DNA of 64,000 bases. It comes from a candidate division KSB1 bacterium. Its GTDB lineage: Bacteria > Zhuqueibacterota > Zhuqueibacteria > JANLFK01 > Oleimicrobiaceae. This document shows positions 44,186 to 53,116 of the stretch, one piece after another; positions within the stretch are counted from its first letter, which is position 1, and each line of letters begins with the position of its first letter. The notes beneath the pieces are model-generated. The model was not told where the DNA came from and ran no database searches. It worked only from the letters and a program-made list of their open reading frames with translations. The stretch lies in contig JANLFK010000009.1 in the NCBI GenBank assembly GCA_024655945.1, positions 1-64,000 on the forward strand, written 5' to 3'. The translations under genes and the position numbers were made by a program.

Positions 44186-44214
44186 ATTATAGCAAATCGT
44201 CAGGAACAAGTCAA
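44186..44214 (-). promoter_or_regulatory. Near-consensus sigma70 promoter for bfr
   Basis: On the minus strand, TTGACT (44214-44209) and TATAAT (44191-44186) are separated by 17 bases. The leader to the bfr start is about 105 bases. I did not identify a Fur-type operator. Confidence 0.85.
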
Positions 44215-44337
44215 GCTGTTTGTGGCGCAGGAAGGCGTCGGGTCGGTGAGCAGCTTCGGCGCAGGAGCGGGTGGTCAGGGCAGCGTGCTCGACCCGCAAA
44301 GAAGGGGGTGGGCAAGGAATTTTTCTATTGCGTTTTT

Positions 44338-44366
44338 CCCGGCAATTCCGTAGACTATAGCCAGTT
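44338..44366 (+). promoter_or_regulatory. Possible promoter for the YgjP-like peptidase gene
   Basis: TTGCGT (44338-44343) and TAGACT (44361-44366) are separated by 17 bases, 37 bases before ATG 44403. The boxes are weaker than those of bfr. The 329-base gap 44074-44402 therefore holds two divergent promoters and nothing else I recognise. Confidence 0.45.
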
Positions 44367-44402
44367 TGCCACGAGGAGTTTGCAGCATAGATTCTGGAGC
44401 TC

Positions 44403-45152
44403 ATGGAGGACGACCTGCACATCTTGCACCTTTCTGGTTGTGCGGTGCGCTGTCGGGTGCGGCGGCACCGCCGGTCCGGCCACTTTCGCCTAACTGTGCG
44501 TCGGGACGGCGTGGTGGTGATCAGTGTGCCCGGGCGCCTGTCGCGCGAGGAGACCAGGAAGCTGGTGCGCGCGCACGAAGGGTGGATCTTGCGTCGTCTC
44601 TCCCTGCTGCGGGAACGCCAGCTTGCTTTTCCCCCCTTCAGGTTGGAGCAAGGCGCGGCCTTGCCCCTCTGGGGTCAAGTGTATCGCTTGCACTTGGAGC
44701 GTGAGCCGACGCTCCTCTGGCCCCGCTGGCGCTGTGCCGATGGCCGGCTGGTAGTCTCCGCCAGCGAGCTGAGTACGCCCATCCTCTGCGGCTGCGTGGT
44801 AGGCTGGTACAAGGCGATGGCGCGGCGACATCTGCGGGGGCGCATTGCCTACTGGGCGGGCCGCATGGAGGTGGCGCCGCGGCGGTTCGCCGTCAAGAAC
44901 CAGCATTCTCTGTGGGGAAGCTGCTCGCGAAAGGGCAACCTCAACATCAACTGGCGCATCATGCTCCTCGCGCCGGAGGTGGCGGACTACTTGCTGGTCC
45001 ACGAGCTGGCCCACCTGCGCGAAGCGAATCACTCGCCCCGCTTCTGGGCGCTGGTGGCAAGGTTTTGCCCGCGCTACCGGCACCTGCGGCGGCAACTTGC
45101 CTCGCTCAACCATTGGCTCGGCTTTCCGGAGGCGATGTTCATCGAGTGTTGA
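44403..45152 (+). CDS. YgjP/DUF45-like zinc metallopeptidase
   Basis: A 249-residue protein with the M48-like/WLM-type zinc motif LLVHELAHLREANHSPRFW (HExxH plus downstream Glu/His) near residues 197-215. The family opening, FRLTVRRDGVVVISVPGRLS, and the segment KNQHSLWGSCSRKGNLNINWRI are typical of YgjP/DUF45. It is cytoplasmic, with no signal peptide. The function in most bacteria is unproven. It is followed 10 bases later by the deacylase gene. Confidence 0.88.
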   Translation: MEDDLHILHLSGCAVRCRVRRHRRSGHFRLTVRRDGVVVISVPGRLSREETRKLVRAHEGWILRRLSLLRERQLAFPPFRLEQGAALPLWGQVYRLHLEREPTLLWPRWRCADGRLVVSASELSTPILCGCVVGWYKAMARRHLRGRIAYWAGRMEVAPRRFAVKNQHSLWGSCSRKGNLNINWRIMLLAPEVADYLLVHELAHLREANHSPRFWALVARFCPRYRHLRRQLASLNHWLGFPEAMFIEC

Positions 45153-45162
45153 AGAACAGGCT

Positions 45163-46791
45163 ATGCGGAGAATCACGCTCATGCTCAGGAAGAAGCTCCT
45201 TGCGTTGTTGGTCGCAGCGGTGGCACTGACCTCGCTGAGCTGCAACTTGCTCAGCCGGCGGTACAGCCTGCTTATCAAGTCCGGGATGATTCTGGACGGG
45301 AGCGGCGGCCCAGCATTCCAGGCTGACATCGGCGTCATTGGCGGGCGGATTGCGGAAATCGGCACCATCCGAAACGCACAGGCCGAGCACACCATGGATG
45401 CCGCCGGCCTCTATGTGGCGCCGGGGTTCATCGACGTGCACACGCACACGGACCGGGACATTGCCGAGCACCCGGACGTGCTCAACTACCTCCTGCAGGG
45501 AGTCACCACCGTGGTGGGAGGCAACTGCGGCGACTCCGAGTACCCTTTGGCAGAGCTCTTTCACACGCTGGAAGAGGAGGGAATTGCGATTAACTTTGCT
45601 TCGCTGGTGGGACACAACACGATCCGCCACATAGTGTTGGGCGATAGCGACAAAGTGGTCACGCCTGAAGCATTGGCCAAGATGAAGGAGCTGGTGGACC
45701 AGGAGATGCGCGCTGGAGCGATCGGCTTAAGCACCGGGCTCGCCTATGTGCCCGGTCGTTTTTCGAGCACCGAGGAGATTATCGAGCTCGCGAGGGCGGT
45801 GCAGCCCAATGGCGGCATCTACGCCACACACCTCCGCGACCAGGGACAGGCGATCAGGCAGGCCATAGAGGAGGCGTTGCGCGTCGGCAAGGAGGCGGGC
45901 GTGGCGGTGCAGATCTCGCACATCAAGCTCGCAGACGAAGCGGTGTGGGGTAGCTACGAGCTTATCACCCAGCCGGTGGAAGCGGCGCGCGCCGCCGGAG
46001 TTGCGGTGTGGCTGGACCAGTACCCCTACACGGCGACCAGCTCGGGTTTTGCCAGCAGCTTTCCTGCCTGGGCGGTGGAAGGTGGTCACGAGGCGTTTGT
46101 GGAGCGGCTCAAGGACGCCGCCACCTACGCGCGCATCAAGAAGGCGCTCATTGCCAGGCGCCTGACCTCGCAGCGGGGCATCGACAAGGTGGCGGCCATC
46201 TACATCGCCCGGGACAAGAACCACCCGGAGTACGAGGGAAAGAATCTGGCGGAGATACTCGCCCTGCGGGGAAAGCAGCCGACGGTAGCCAACGCTGCCG
46301 ACTTGATCATCGAGCTTGAGCGTGACGACCAGCCCAGCGCCATCTTCTTCCAGATGGCTGAGGAGGACGTGGTCGCGCTCATGAAACTGCCCTACACCAT
46401 GATTGCCTCAGACGGCGGCATTGCCGTGCCGAGCACCGGTTCACCGCATCCGCGGGCTTATGGCACTTTCCCGCGCGTCCTGGGGCGCTACGTGCGCGAA
46501 CAGGGCGTGCTTTGCTTGCCGGAGGCGGTGGCCAAGATGACCAGCCAGCCTGCCCGGGCCATGGGCTTTGCAGACCGCGGGGCGATCAAAAAGGGCTACT
46601 GCGCCGACCTGGTGGTGTTTGACCCCGCCCAGGTAGAGGACTGCGCGACGTTTGCCAACCCTCACCAGTACCCGAGGGGGATCCGCTACGTGGTGGTCAA
46701 TGGCAAGATTGCCGCGCAGGATGGGGAGATTCGCATCCGCGATGCGGGCCGTGTGCTGTATGGCAGAGGGCGAACGGGCGCGGCACACTGA
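45163..46791 (+). CDS. N-acyl-D-amino-acid deacylase (D-aminoacylase), lipoprotein-like
   Basis: About 542 residues from ATG 45163; ATG 45181 is also possible. A signal sequence ends LTSLSCN, possibly a lipobox. The amidohydrolase barrel shows the metal motif APGFIDVHTHTDRDI, the family Cys in VVGGNCGDSEYP, the barrel His in YATHLRDQG and QISHIK, and Asp in MIASDGGIAVPST. A C-terminal RGIRYVVVNGKI strand closes the amidohydrolase beta-domain. It should hydrolyse N-acyl-D-amino acids or related peptides. It sits upstream of a tricorn-type protease, which suggests extracytoplasmic peptide use. The longer open frame from 44845 overlaps the peptidase gene and is rejected. Confidence 0.88.
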   Translation: MRRITLMLRKKLLALLVAAVALTSLSCNLLSRRYSLLIKSGMILDGSGGPAFQADIGVIGGRIAEIGTIRNAQAEHTMDAAGLYVAPGFIDVHTHTDRDIAEHPDVLNYLLQGVTTVVGGNCGDSEYPLAELFHTLEEEGIAINFASLVGHNTIRHIVLGDSDKVVTPEALAKMKELVDQEMRAGAIGLSTGLAYVPGRFSSTEEIIELARAVQPNGGIYATHLRDQGQAIRQAIEEALRVGKEAGVAVQISHIKLADEAVWGSYELITQPVEAARAAGVAVWLDQYPYTATSSGFASSFPAWAVEGGHEAFVERLKDAATYARIKKALIARRLTSQRGIDKVAAIYIARDKNHPEYEGKNLAEILALRGKQPTVANAADLIIELERDDQPSAIFFQMAEEDVVALMKLPYTMIASDGGIAVPSTGSPHPRAYGTFPRVLGRYVREQGVLCLPEAVAKMTSQPARAMGFADRGAIKKGYCADLVVFDPAQVEDCATFANPHQYPRGIRYVVVNGKIAAQDGEIRIRDAGRVLYGRGRTGAAH

Positions 46792-46872
46792 CGTGCCGTC
46801 ACGTCCCGTTGCCACCAGAGGGTGAGTTATGCGAAGTTGCCGGAGTAATGCGTCAAGCAATGGAGGGTCGCC

Positions 46873-49800
46873 ATGAAGAGAGTGCTCGTCTCTTGGATCG
46901 TTTTGCTCATCACGGCAACTATGTCCCACGCCGCCATCGAAGGGCGCTTCATGCAGTACCCCGACATCCGCGGCGACAGGATCGTCTTCACCTTCGAGGG
47001 GGACTTGTGGACCGTGCCGGCAAGCGGCGGCCTGGCCATGCGCCTCACCAGCCACCCGGGCAACGAGTTCTCCGCCAAATTCTCCCCGGATGGGCAGTGG
47101 ATCGCCTTTTCGGCCAACTACCAGCGCGGGCCGAACGTCTACCTCATGCCCATCGACGGCGGCACGCCCAAGCGCCTCACCTACCGCGGCCAGGCACAGG
47201 TGGTCACCTGGACGCCCGACAGCAAGAAGATTGTCTACCGCGCCAGCTTTGAGAACACCTTCCGCCCCATCGTCAAGCTCTTTGCCGTCTCTATCGACGG
47301 AACCTATCCGGAAAGACTCCCGGTGCCCAGGGGCATCCTCTGCTCGTTCTCGGCCGATGGCAGCAAGATGGTCTACAACCCGCGCGGCCGGGAAGAGTAC
47401 TACTGGAAAAGGTACAAGGGTGGCCAGTACCCGGACATCTGGCTCTATGACTTTCGCAGCAAGGAGTTCCGCAAGCTCACCAACTACGTGGGCAAGAATG
47501 CCTACCCCATGTGGATTGGGGAGGCGATGTACTACGTCTCCGACCAGGGCGAAAATGGCATTGCCAATATCTATCGCTATGACTTTGCCTCAGGCCAGAT
47601 CACTCAGGTGACCAACTATACCGACGTGGACGTGCAGATGCCATCCACCGACGGGCGCTCCATCGTCTACCTGCACGCCGGCTACCTGCACGTGCTGGAT
47701 CTGGCGTCAGGGCAGAGTCGGCGCGTGGAGGTGCAAATCCCCACCGACGGCTGGCAGCTTGCGGAGCGAACCATCAACCCCAAGGACTATATCCACAGCA
47801 TGTCCATTAGTGCCGACGGCAAGACGGCAGTGTTCGAGGCGCGAGGCGACGTGTTCACAGTGCCGGCCGAGGAAGGACAGCAGGCGCGCAACCTCACCAA
47901 CAGCCCGAGCACGCGCGAGCGCTACCCGCAGTTGTCCCCGGACGGAAAGTGGCTGGCCTTCTTCTCCGACCGCAGCGGCGAGTATGAGCTCTACCTCCTG
48001 GACATGCAAAACGAGGGCCCTTGGCGCCAACTGACCGATGGCCTGCGCACCACGGTCTACCACCTGGAGTGGTCGCCGGACGGCAGCAAGATCCTGTTCG
48101 GCACCAAGGACTTTTGCATCTACTACGTGGACGTAAAGACAGGGCAGCTCACCAAGGTCGCCTGCTCCAACCAGCTCAAGAACGACGAGTTCTATTGGGA
48201 AATTAGCGACTACTGCTGGTCGCCGGACAGCAAGTGGATTGCGTACTCATTCGTGCAGTACAACCGCAATAGCAAGATCTTCCTCTACAGCCTCGAACAG
48301 AAGAGCAGCTACCCGGTGACCGACGAGTTCTACGATTGCCTGAACCCCTCCTTTGACCCTGAGGGGGAGTATCTGTACTTTCTTTCCTACCGCAACTTTG
48401 ACGCGCGCATGGATGTTTTCGAGGACAACCATGTGATCCCCAATCCGGTCAAGGTGATGTTGGTGCAGCTCAAGGCCGGGCAGAAGCCGCCCTTCGAAAA
48501 AGGCAGCGAGGCGGAGCAGAAGAGCCCCGCGCCGTTCCGCATTGACATAGAGGGCATCGGCGAACGCATCTTTTCCGTGCCGGTAGAAGCGGGCAACTAC
48601 TTCTACCTGAAGGCAGGGAAGGGCTACCTCACCTGGGTAGCCAGCCAAGGGTTTGGGGAGGATGAGTACGACCAAATCCTTACGCCCAAGGGGGATGCGC
48701 GCTGGCTGCTGCACATCTTTGACGTGGCCGCCGGCAAGGAGGTGGTCATCGACAAGAAGATCAGCGACTGGCGTCTGTCCGTGCAAGGGGAGCACATGCT
48801 GGTGCGCAAGGGCAACGAGTACTTTGTCACCACCCCGGGCAAGGCCTACTCGGCAAAGGACCTTGGCCAGAAACTGAACTTGGAGCAGATGAGCTATCGC
48901 GTGCAGCCGCGCAAGGAGTGGGAGCAGATCTTCTCGGACACCTGGCGGTGGTATCGCGATTTCTTCTACGACCCAGGCATGCACGGCCGCGACTGGCAAA
49001 AAATGGGCGAGTTCTATCGGTCGTATGTGCCGCAGCTCCGCTCGCGCGAGGACCTGAACTGGCTGCTCTCCCAGATGGTGGGCGAGCTCTGCGTGTCGCA
49101 CACCTACATCTCCGGCGGCGATAGGGGCCCGCTGCTGCCTCCCGAGGACCCGACGTTCCCCGGCCTGTTGGGCGCGGAGTTGGAGCCGTCGACGAGCGGC
49201 TACTATCGTTTCGCGCGTATCTTTGGCCCCACGGACTATGACCGAGACTTGAAAGGACCGCTTGTGCGGCCCGACATTGACCTGAAGGAGGGGGACTATC
49301 TCATCGCCATCAACGGCAGGGAAGTGCGCGTTCCGGAGAATCCCTACCAGTACCTGCAAATGACGGCCGGGCAGAAGGTGAAGGTGACCGTAAACCGGCG
49401 TCCTTCTGCAGTGGGGGCCGCCACCTATGAGGTGGAGCCCGTGCGCTCGGAAAACAGCCTGCGCTACAATCGCTGGCTTGCCGATAACATCAAGAAGGTG
49501 CTGGCGGCGAGCAATGGCGAGCTCGGCTACATGCACATCACCGCCATGGGCTCCGGCAACACGGCGCAGTTCGACAAGTTTTGGAGGGCCTTCCGCTACA
49601 AGAAGGGGCTGATCATCGATGTGCGCGGCAACGGCGGCGGCTGGACGGAGTACTTTCTCATCGACAAGTTAGAGCGCAAGATGGTGGCCTACAACTGCCT
49701 CAAGGAGATGGTGCCGTTCCGCTACCCGGGCAGCGCGTCCAACGCCCACCTGGTCGTGTTGACTAATGAGTACAACGGCTCGGATGGCGAGGCTTTTGTG

Positions 49801-50115
49801 GAGCATTTCAAGGCCAGGAAGTTGGGCACGGTGATCGGCACGCCTTCCTGGGGTGGGTTGGTGGGCATCGTCAACGGCCAGACCACCATTGACAACGGGC
49901 TGGTGCACCAGTCCAACAATGCCTTCTATGGCCGCGAGGGCACGTGGTGGGTCGAAAACCACGGCGCTGACCCCGACATCCTCGTGGAGAACGACCCGGC
50001 TTCGGAAATGGCTGGCCACGACAAGCAACTGGAAACGGCCATCGCTTTCCTGTTAGAGAAAATCAAGACCGAGCCGTTTGTCTTCCCGGAAAAGCCGGCC
50101 TATCCGAAGAAGTAA
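46873..50115 (+). CDS. Tricorn-type protease (S41 family, secreted)
   Basis: A 1,080-residue protein from ATG 46873 with GGAGGG upstream. The signal peptide ends near TMSHAAIEG. Residues about 25-540 are two beta-propellers made of PD40/TolB-like repeats (FSPDGQWIAFSAN, LSPDGKWLAFFSDRSGEYEL, WSPDGSKILFG). The C1, PDZ and C2 domains follow. The catalytic His is His743 in ELCVSHTYISGGD. The nucleophile Ser is Ser970 in NEYNGSDGEAF, and the preceding VRGNGGGWTEYF loop fits the oxyanion region. The length and order match Tricorn (about 1,070 residues). It should cut peptides of moderate length outside the cytoplasm. Confidence 0.92.
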   Translation: MKRVLVSWIVLLITATMSHAAIEGRFMQYPDIRGDRIVFTFEGDLWTVPASGGLAMRLTSHPGNEFSAKFSPDGQWIAFSANYQRGPNVYLMPIDGGTPKRLTYRGQAQVVTWTPDSKKIVYRASFENTFRPIVKLFAVSIDGTYPERLPVPRGILCSFSADGSKMVYNPRGREEYYWKRYKGGQYPDIWLYDFRSKEFRKLTNYVGKNAYPMWIGEAMYYVSDQGENGIANIYRYDFASGQITQVTNYTDVDVQMPSTDGRSIVYLHAGYLHVLDLASGQSRRVEVQIPTDGWQLAERTINPKDYIHSMSISADGKTAVFEARGDVFTVPAEEGQQARNLTNSPSTRERYPQLSPDGKWLAFFSDRSGEYELYLLDMQNEGPWRQLTDGLRTTVYHLEWSPDGSKILFGTKDFCIYYVDVKTGQLTKVACSNQLKNDEFYWEISDYCWSPDSKWIAYSFVQYNRNSKIFLYSLEQKSSYPVTDEFYDCLNPSFDPEGEYLYFLSYRNFDARMDVFEDNHVIPNPVKVMLVQLKAGQKPPFEKGSEAEQKSPAPFRIDIEGIGERIFSVPVEAGNYFYLKAGKGYLTWVASQGFGEDEYDQILTPKGDARWLLHIFDVAAGKEVVIDKKISDWRLSVQGEHMLVRKGNEYFVTTPGKAYSAKDLGQKLNLEQMSYRVQPRKEWEQIFSDTWRWYRDFFYDPGMHGRDWQKMGEFYRSYVPQLRSREDLNWLLSQMVGELCVSHTYISGGDRGPLLPPEDPTFPGLLGAELEPSTSGYYRFARIFGPTDYDRDLKGPLVRPDIDLKEGDYLIAINGREVRVPENPYQYLQMTAGQKVKVTVNRRPSAVGAATYEVEPVRSENSLRYNRWLADNIKKVLAASNGELGYMHITAMGSGNTAQFDKFWRAFRYKKGLIIDVRGNGGGWTEYFLIDKLERKMVAYNCLKEMVPFRYPGSASNAHLVVLTNEYNGSDGEAFVEHFKARKLGTVIGTPSWGGLVGIVNGQTTIDNGLVHQSNNAFYGREGTWWVENHGADPDILVENDPASEMAGHDKQLETAIAFLLEKIKTEPFVFPEKPAYPKK

Positions 50116-50479
50116 AAGGAGGGGCCTGATAGCGGTTGGGTGAATGGGCTGCCGGACGAGACCATGCTGGCTAGGGCTCGTTCTGGAGGCCAAAAGCAAT
50201 CCTTAGCGGGAGCGCGCGGCGCGTCCGGTTCTCAGGGTGAGCGCTCATGAGCCCAATGCCGAGACAGAGTTTGAGCTGGCCTTTGGGTGCTGGCTGACTA
50301 CCCAGAAGCGCTGCGAGATGTTGCTCAGGTCGAGCGCGATCGCCGAACTCTTGCTGAGATATGGACATCGAAAACCTTGTGAGATCCTCAAACGCTCGTG
50401 AGCTTCGCCATACCGTGTTCGGATTGGAGATAGACAGGCACAGTAACGCAAATCGACAGGGTCAGGAAGAGGAGGCAGC
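50116..50479. other. 364-bp intergenic region, no gene recognised
   Basis: It lies between the tricorn-type protease and the symporter. Short minus-strand frames of 65-92 codons cover parts of it but show no signal, motif or ribosome site I can support. No strong terminator or promoter boxes were found by eye. Confidence 0.4.
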
Positions 50480-52585
50480 GTGAATTTCCTTGGATTGCAT
50501 CTTCTCGATTGGGCGATCATCATCGTCTACTTTTCCACCATGGTCCTCATCGGCACCTGGACGCGGCGGAGAGTCAAAAACACCCGCGATTTCTACCAGG
50601 GAGGCCGCAGCTTTGGCAAATTCCTTACTACGGCGATGCACTTTGGCACCATTACCAGTGCTGACCAGGCGGCTGGCGTGGCGCGGGAGATCTACCGCCA
50701 GGGGCTCTCCGGCATGTGGTTTCAGAACCTCCCTCTGCTGTTCACCCCATTTTATTGGTTCGTCTCGATTCTCCAACGCCGTGCGCGCTATGTCGGGCCG
50801 GGCGACATCTACCTGCACCGGTTCGAGAGCAAGTTCTTGGCGGCGCTGTTTGCGCTCTATATTCTGCTCAGCGCCATTTACGGCGGTTCCATCGGATATT
50901 TGCTCACCGGCAAGACCCTGCAGGCGATGATGGTCAAGCCCGAGAGCGAATACACCGTGGAGGAGCGGCGCAGCGTCGCCGAGTTCAACGAGCTGCAGAC
51001 CATGCTGCAGAAGCAGAGCTACGGCGACCTCACCGCAGAAGAGAAAGAGCGCCTGACGGTTCTGCAGGAGAAGCTGAAGCGCAACGAGCTTCACGCCTAC
51101 ATCTCCTATCTCAACATGGACGTGTTCTACGTGGTCTACGCGTTGATTGTGGGCAGCTACACGGTGTTGGGGGGTCTGTTTGCGGCGGTGCTCAACGATG
51201 TGATTCAGAGCATGTTGATTCTCATTCTCTCGTTCTTGTTGCTGCCGGTGGGGTTGCACGCCCTTGGCGGCTTCCAGGGCCTGCACGCGCGGGTCCCGGA
51301 CTATATGTTCGAGATCTTTGGCAGCGCGGCCACCAGCGAGTACACCTGGTACTTTGTGCTGGCCATGGTGACCATCAACCTCATCATCCTGCCGCCGCGC
51401 AATTTCACCTATGGTGGTTCGCCCAAAGACGACTTTTCTGCCCGCATGGGGATGGTCACCGGCGCCTTCATCAAGCGCTTCGCGATGATCGGCTGGGCGC
51501 TGACTGGCCTCATTGCTGTCGGGTTGTATCGCGGCCAGCTTTCTGATCCGACGAATATTTGGGGACACATGACCCGCGACCTCTTGGGAGTCGGCTTTGT
51601 CGGCCTGATGATTGCCTCCATCATGGCCGCGAACATGTCCTCCATCAGCGCCAGCAGCCTGGAATGGTCGGCTGCGTTCACGAAGAACATTTTCCTGCCC
51701 TTAGCGCCGCGCGCCAGCGAGAAGCTGCAGGTGATTGTCGGGCGCATCGTCATCTTCGTGGTGCTGGGCTCGACTATCTACTTTGCCCGCATGGTGGACG
51801 ACATCTTTGTAGTTTTCAAATACGTGCTCTCGGTGGGCACCATCATCGGGCCGGCGTTGTGGTTGGTGTACTTCTGGCGGCGGCTCACCACCAAGGCGGT
51901 GGTGGTGCAGATGCTGCTGTCCATCATGCTCACGGTAGTGGTGCCGAACGTGGTGCCGGCCATCAACAACAACCGCGAGAACCCACGTCTGACGGTGCAG
52001 ACCCATGAGCGCGTGGAGACCATCCGGGTGAAGGCGGTGGCCGAAGATGTGGCAGCAGGCAGGGCCGAACAGGTGGGGCAGCTCATCGACAAGCAGAAGG
52101 TCAATCCGCCGGTGGGCGTGTTCTACGAGACGGTGGTGCGCAAGAACCCAGACGACCCCAACTCGCCGCTGGTGGGACAGGGCATCTTTCGCGTCCAACT
52201 GTATCTGATCTCGCTGCTGGGATTCGACTTGCGGGCGCTGTCCAAACCGCAGCTTGCCACGCTGTCGTTCGTTTTCGACATCATCTTTCCGTTCGTGGTC
52301 TTGTTCCTGGTGAGCCTGGTCGCCAAGCCGAATTCGGAGAAGGTGCTGCGCGAGTTCTACGCCTGCGTGCACACGCCGGCCGTTGCCGACATCGAGGAGG
52401 ACACGCGGCGGGTACGCGCAGCCATCGAGAATCCGGAAATCGTGGAGCGCAACAAGCTCTTTCCGGGCACGAACTGGGAGTTCTGGAAACCGACCAAGCA
52501 GGACATCTGGGGGTTTGTCATCTGCTGGCTGCTGGTAGGGGCCATTATTGGCCTCTACCTGGTGGTGATGGGGATAGGCGCCTGA
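50480..52585 (+). CDS. Sodium/solute symporter (SSS/SLC5 family) with large soluble insertions
   Basis: A 701-residue membrane protein starting at GTG 50480, 7 bases after GAGGAGG. The SSS core is clear (LDWAIIIVYFSTMVLIGTWT, the TSADQAAGVAREIYRQGLSGMW helix, GLMIASIMAANMSSISASSLEW). Two insertions are unusual: a charged segment of about 60 residues near 155-215 (EERRSVAEFNELQTMLQKQS) and another of about 90 residues near 490-580 (NNNRENPRLTVQTHERVETI). It is longer than the related symporter at 31147. It may carry the amino acids or peptides released by the preceding protease, but the substrate is unknown. Confidence 0.85.
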   Translation: MNFLGLHLLDWAIIIVYFSTMVLIGTWTRRRVKNTRDFYQGGRSFGKFLTTAMHFGTITSADQAAGVAREIYRQGLSGMWFQNLPLLFTPFYWFVSILQRRARYVGPGDIYLHRFESKFLAALFALYILLSAIYGGSIGYLLTGKTLQAMMVKPESEYTVEERRSVAEFNELQTMLQKQSYGDLTAEEKERLTVLQEKLKRNELHAYISYLNMDVFYVVYALIVGSYTVLGGLFAAVLNDVIQSMLILILSFLLLPVGLHALGGFQGLHARVPDYMFEIFGSAATSEYTWYFVLAMVTINLIILPPRNFTYGGSPKDDFSARMGMVTGAFIKRFAMIGWALTGLIAVGLYRGQLSDPTNIWGHMTRDLLGVGFVGLMIASIMAANMSSISASSLEWSAAFTKNIFLPLAPRASEKLQVIVGRIVIFVVLGSTIYFARMVDDIFVVFKYVLSVGTIIGPALWLVYFWRRLTTKAVVVQMLLSIMLTVVVPNVVPAINNNRENPRLTVQTHERVETIRVKAVAEDVAAGRAEQVGQLIDKQKVNPPVGVFYETVVRKNPDDPNSPLVGQGIFRVQLYLISLLGFDLRALSKPQLATLSFVFDIIFPFVVLFLVSLVAKPNSEKVLREFYACVHTPAVADIEEDTRRVRAAIENPEIVERNKLFPGTNWEFWKPTKQDIWGFVICWLLVGAIIGLYLVVMGIGA

Positions 52586-52604
52586 GTCGACGCACCTCCG
52601 CGGC

Positions 52605-52637
52605 GGAGGCCGGCCGTCAGCGCGGCGGCTGGCCTCC
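52605..52637. terminator. Hairpin between convergent genes
   Basis: GGAGGCCGGCC (52605-52615) pairs with GGCTGGCCTCC (52627-52637) in an 11-bp stem with one G-T pair. A competing stem, CCTCCGC/GCGGAGG, lies just upstream. It sits between the stops of the symporter (+) and the small membrane protein (-), so it could end both transcripts. There is no T-run. Confidence 0.5.
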
Positions 52638-52655
52638 CTGGGCGGACATCCGGCT

Positions 52656-52988
52656 TCAAACGCGGCCTTTTTTGGCGAGCAGGTAGGAGACGACCAGCGC
52701 CCCGCCCGCCAGCACGACGCAGGAGGTGAGCGTCGCCTCGGGTTGCATGTCGTCCGGCACCAGGAAGAAGCCGATGATCAGGCCCAGGCCGATGGCGATG
52801 AGCACCAAGGCCCATTTGAGCGCCGAGGCCGCTGCCACCTCGCCGCGAAGGAGTTGCGCGAGGTCCTGGCCGGTCAGGCCCTTGTCGATGGCCATGCGGC
52901 GCGTCTTGTTGTCTGCCACCACTTTCACGATCCAGACGACGCTGGCGAAGAAGGCAACGACCACCACCATGGGCATGAGGTATTCCAT
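52656..52988 (-). CDS. Small two-part membrane protein (DUF6249-like)
   Basis: A 110-residue protein with AAGGAGG before its ATG at 52988. It has an N-terminal helix (MVVVVAFFASVVWIVKVVA), a charged middle (DNKTRRMAIDKGLTGQDLAQ), and two C-terminal helices. This helix-MAIEKG-helix-helix layout matches DUF6249-type proteins often found beside ECF sigma factors. It diverges from the sigma factor gene across a 128-base gap with a perfect inverted repeat. The function is unknown. Confidence 0.7.
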   Translation of the reverse strand: MEYLMPMVVVVAFFASVVWIVKVVADNKTRRMAIDKGLTGQDLAQLLRGEVAAASALKWALVLIAIGLGLIIGFFLVPDDMQPEATLTSCVVLAGGALVVSYLLAKKGRV

Positions 52989-53054
52989 TCTTCGTTCCTC
53001 CTTGTCTTTCTGGGTTATTCTTTGCGCGCCTCATTTGACCGACATGCAGGGGAA

Positions 53055-53086
53055 ATGTTGCACCATTGCGCCATGAGGTGCAACAT
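53055..53086. promoter_or_regulatory. Perfect 10-bp inverted repeat upstream of the sigma factor gene
   Basis: ATGTTGCACC (53055-53064) and GGTGCAACAT (53077-53086) flank 12 bases, between divergent genes. It could be an operator for a dimeric regulator or an RNA hairpin in the sigma factor leader. It overlaps the earliest possible start of that frame, which supports the later start at 53117. Confidence 0.55.
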
Positions 53087-53116
53087 CCCATCAAGTTGCC
53101 GGTCGAATTAGATGCG

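Noticed and set aside
44845-45162. Upstream extension of the deacylase frame
   Set aside because: It overlaps the peptidase gene in another frame and lacks conserved residues; the signal sequence begins at 45163.
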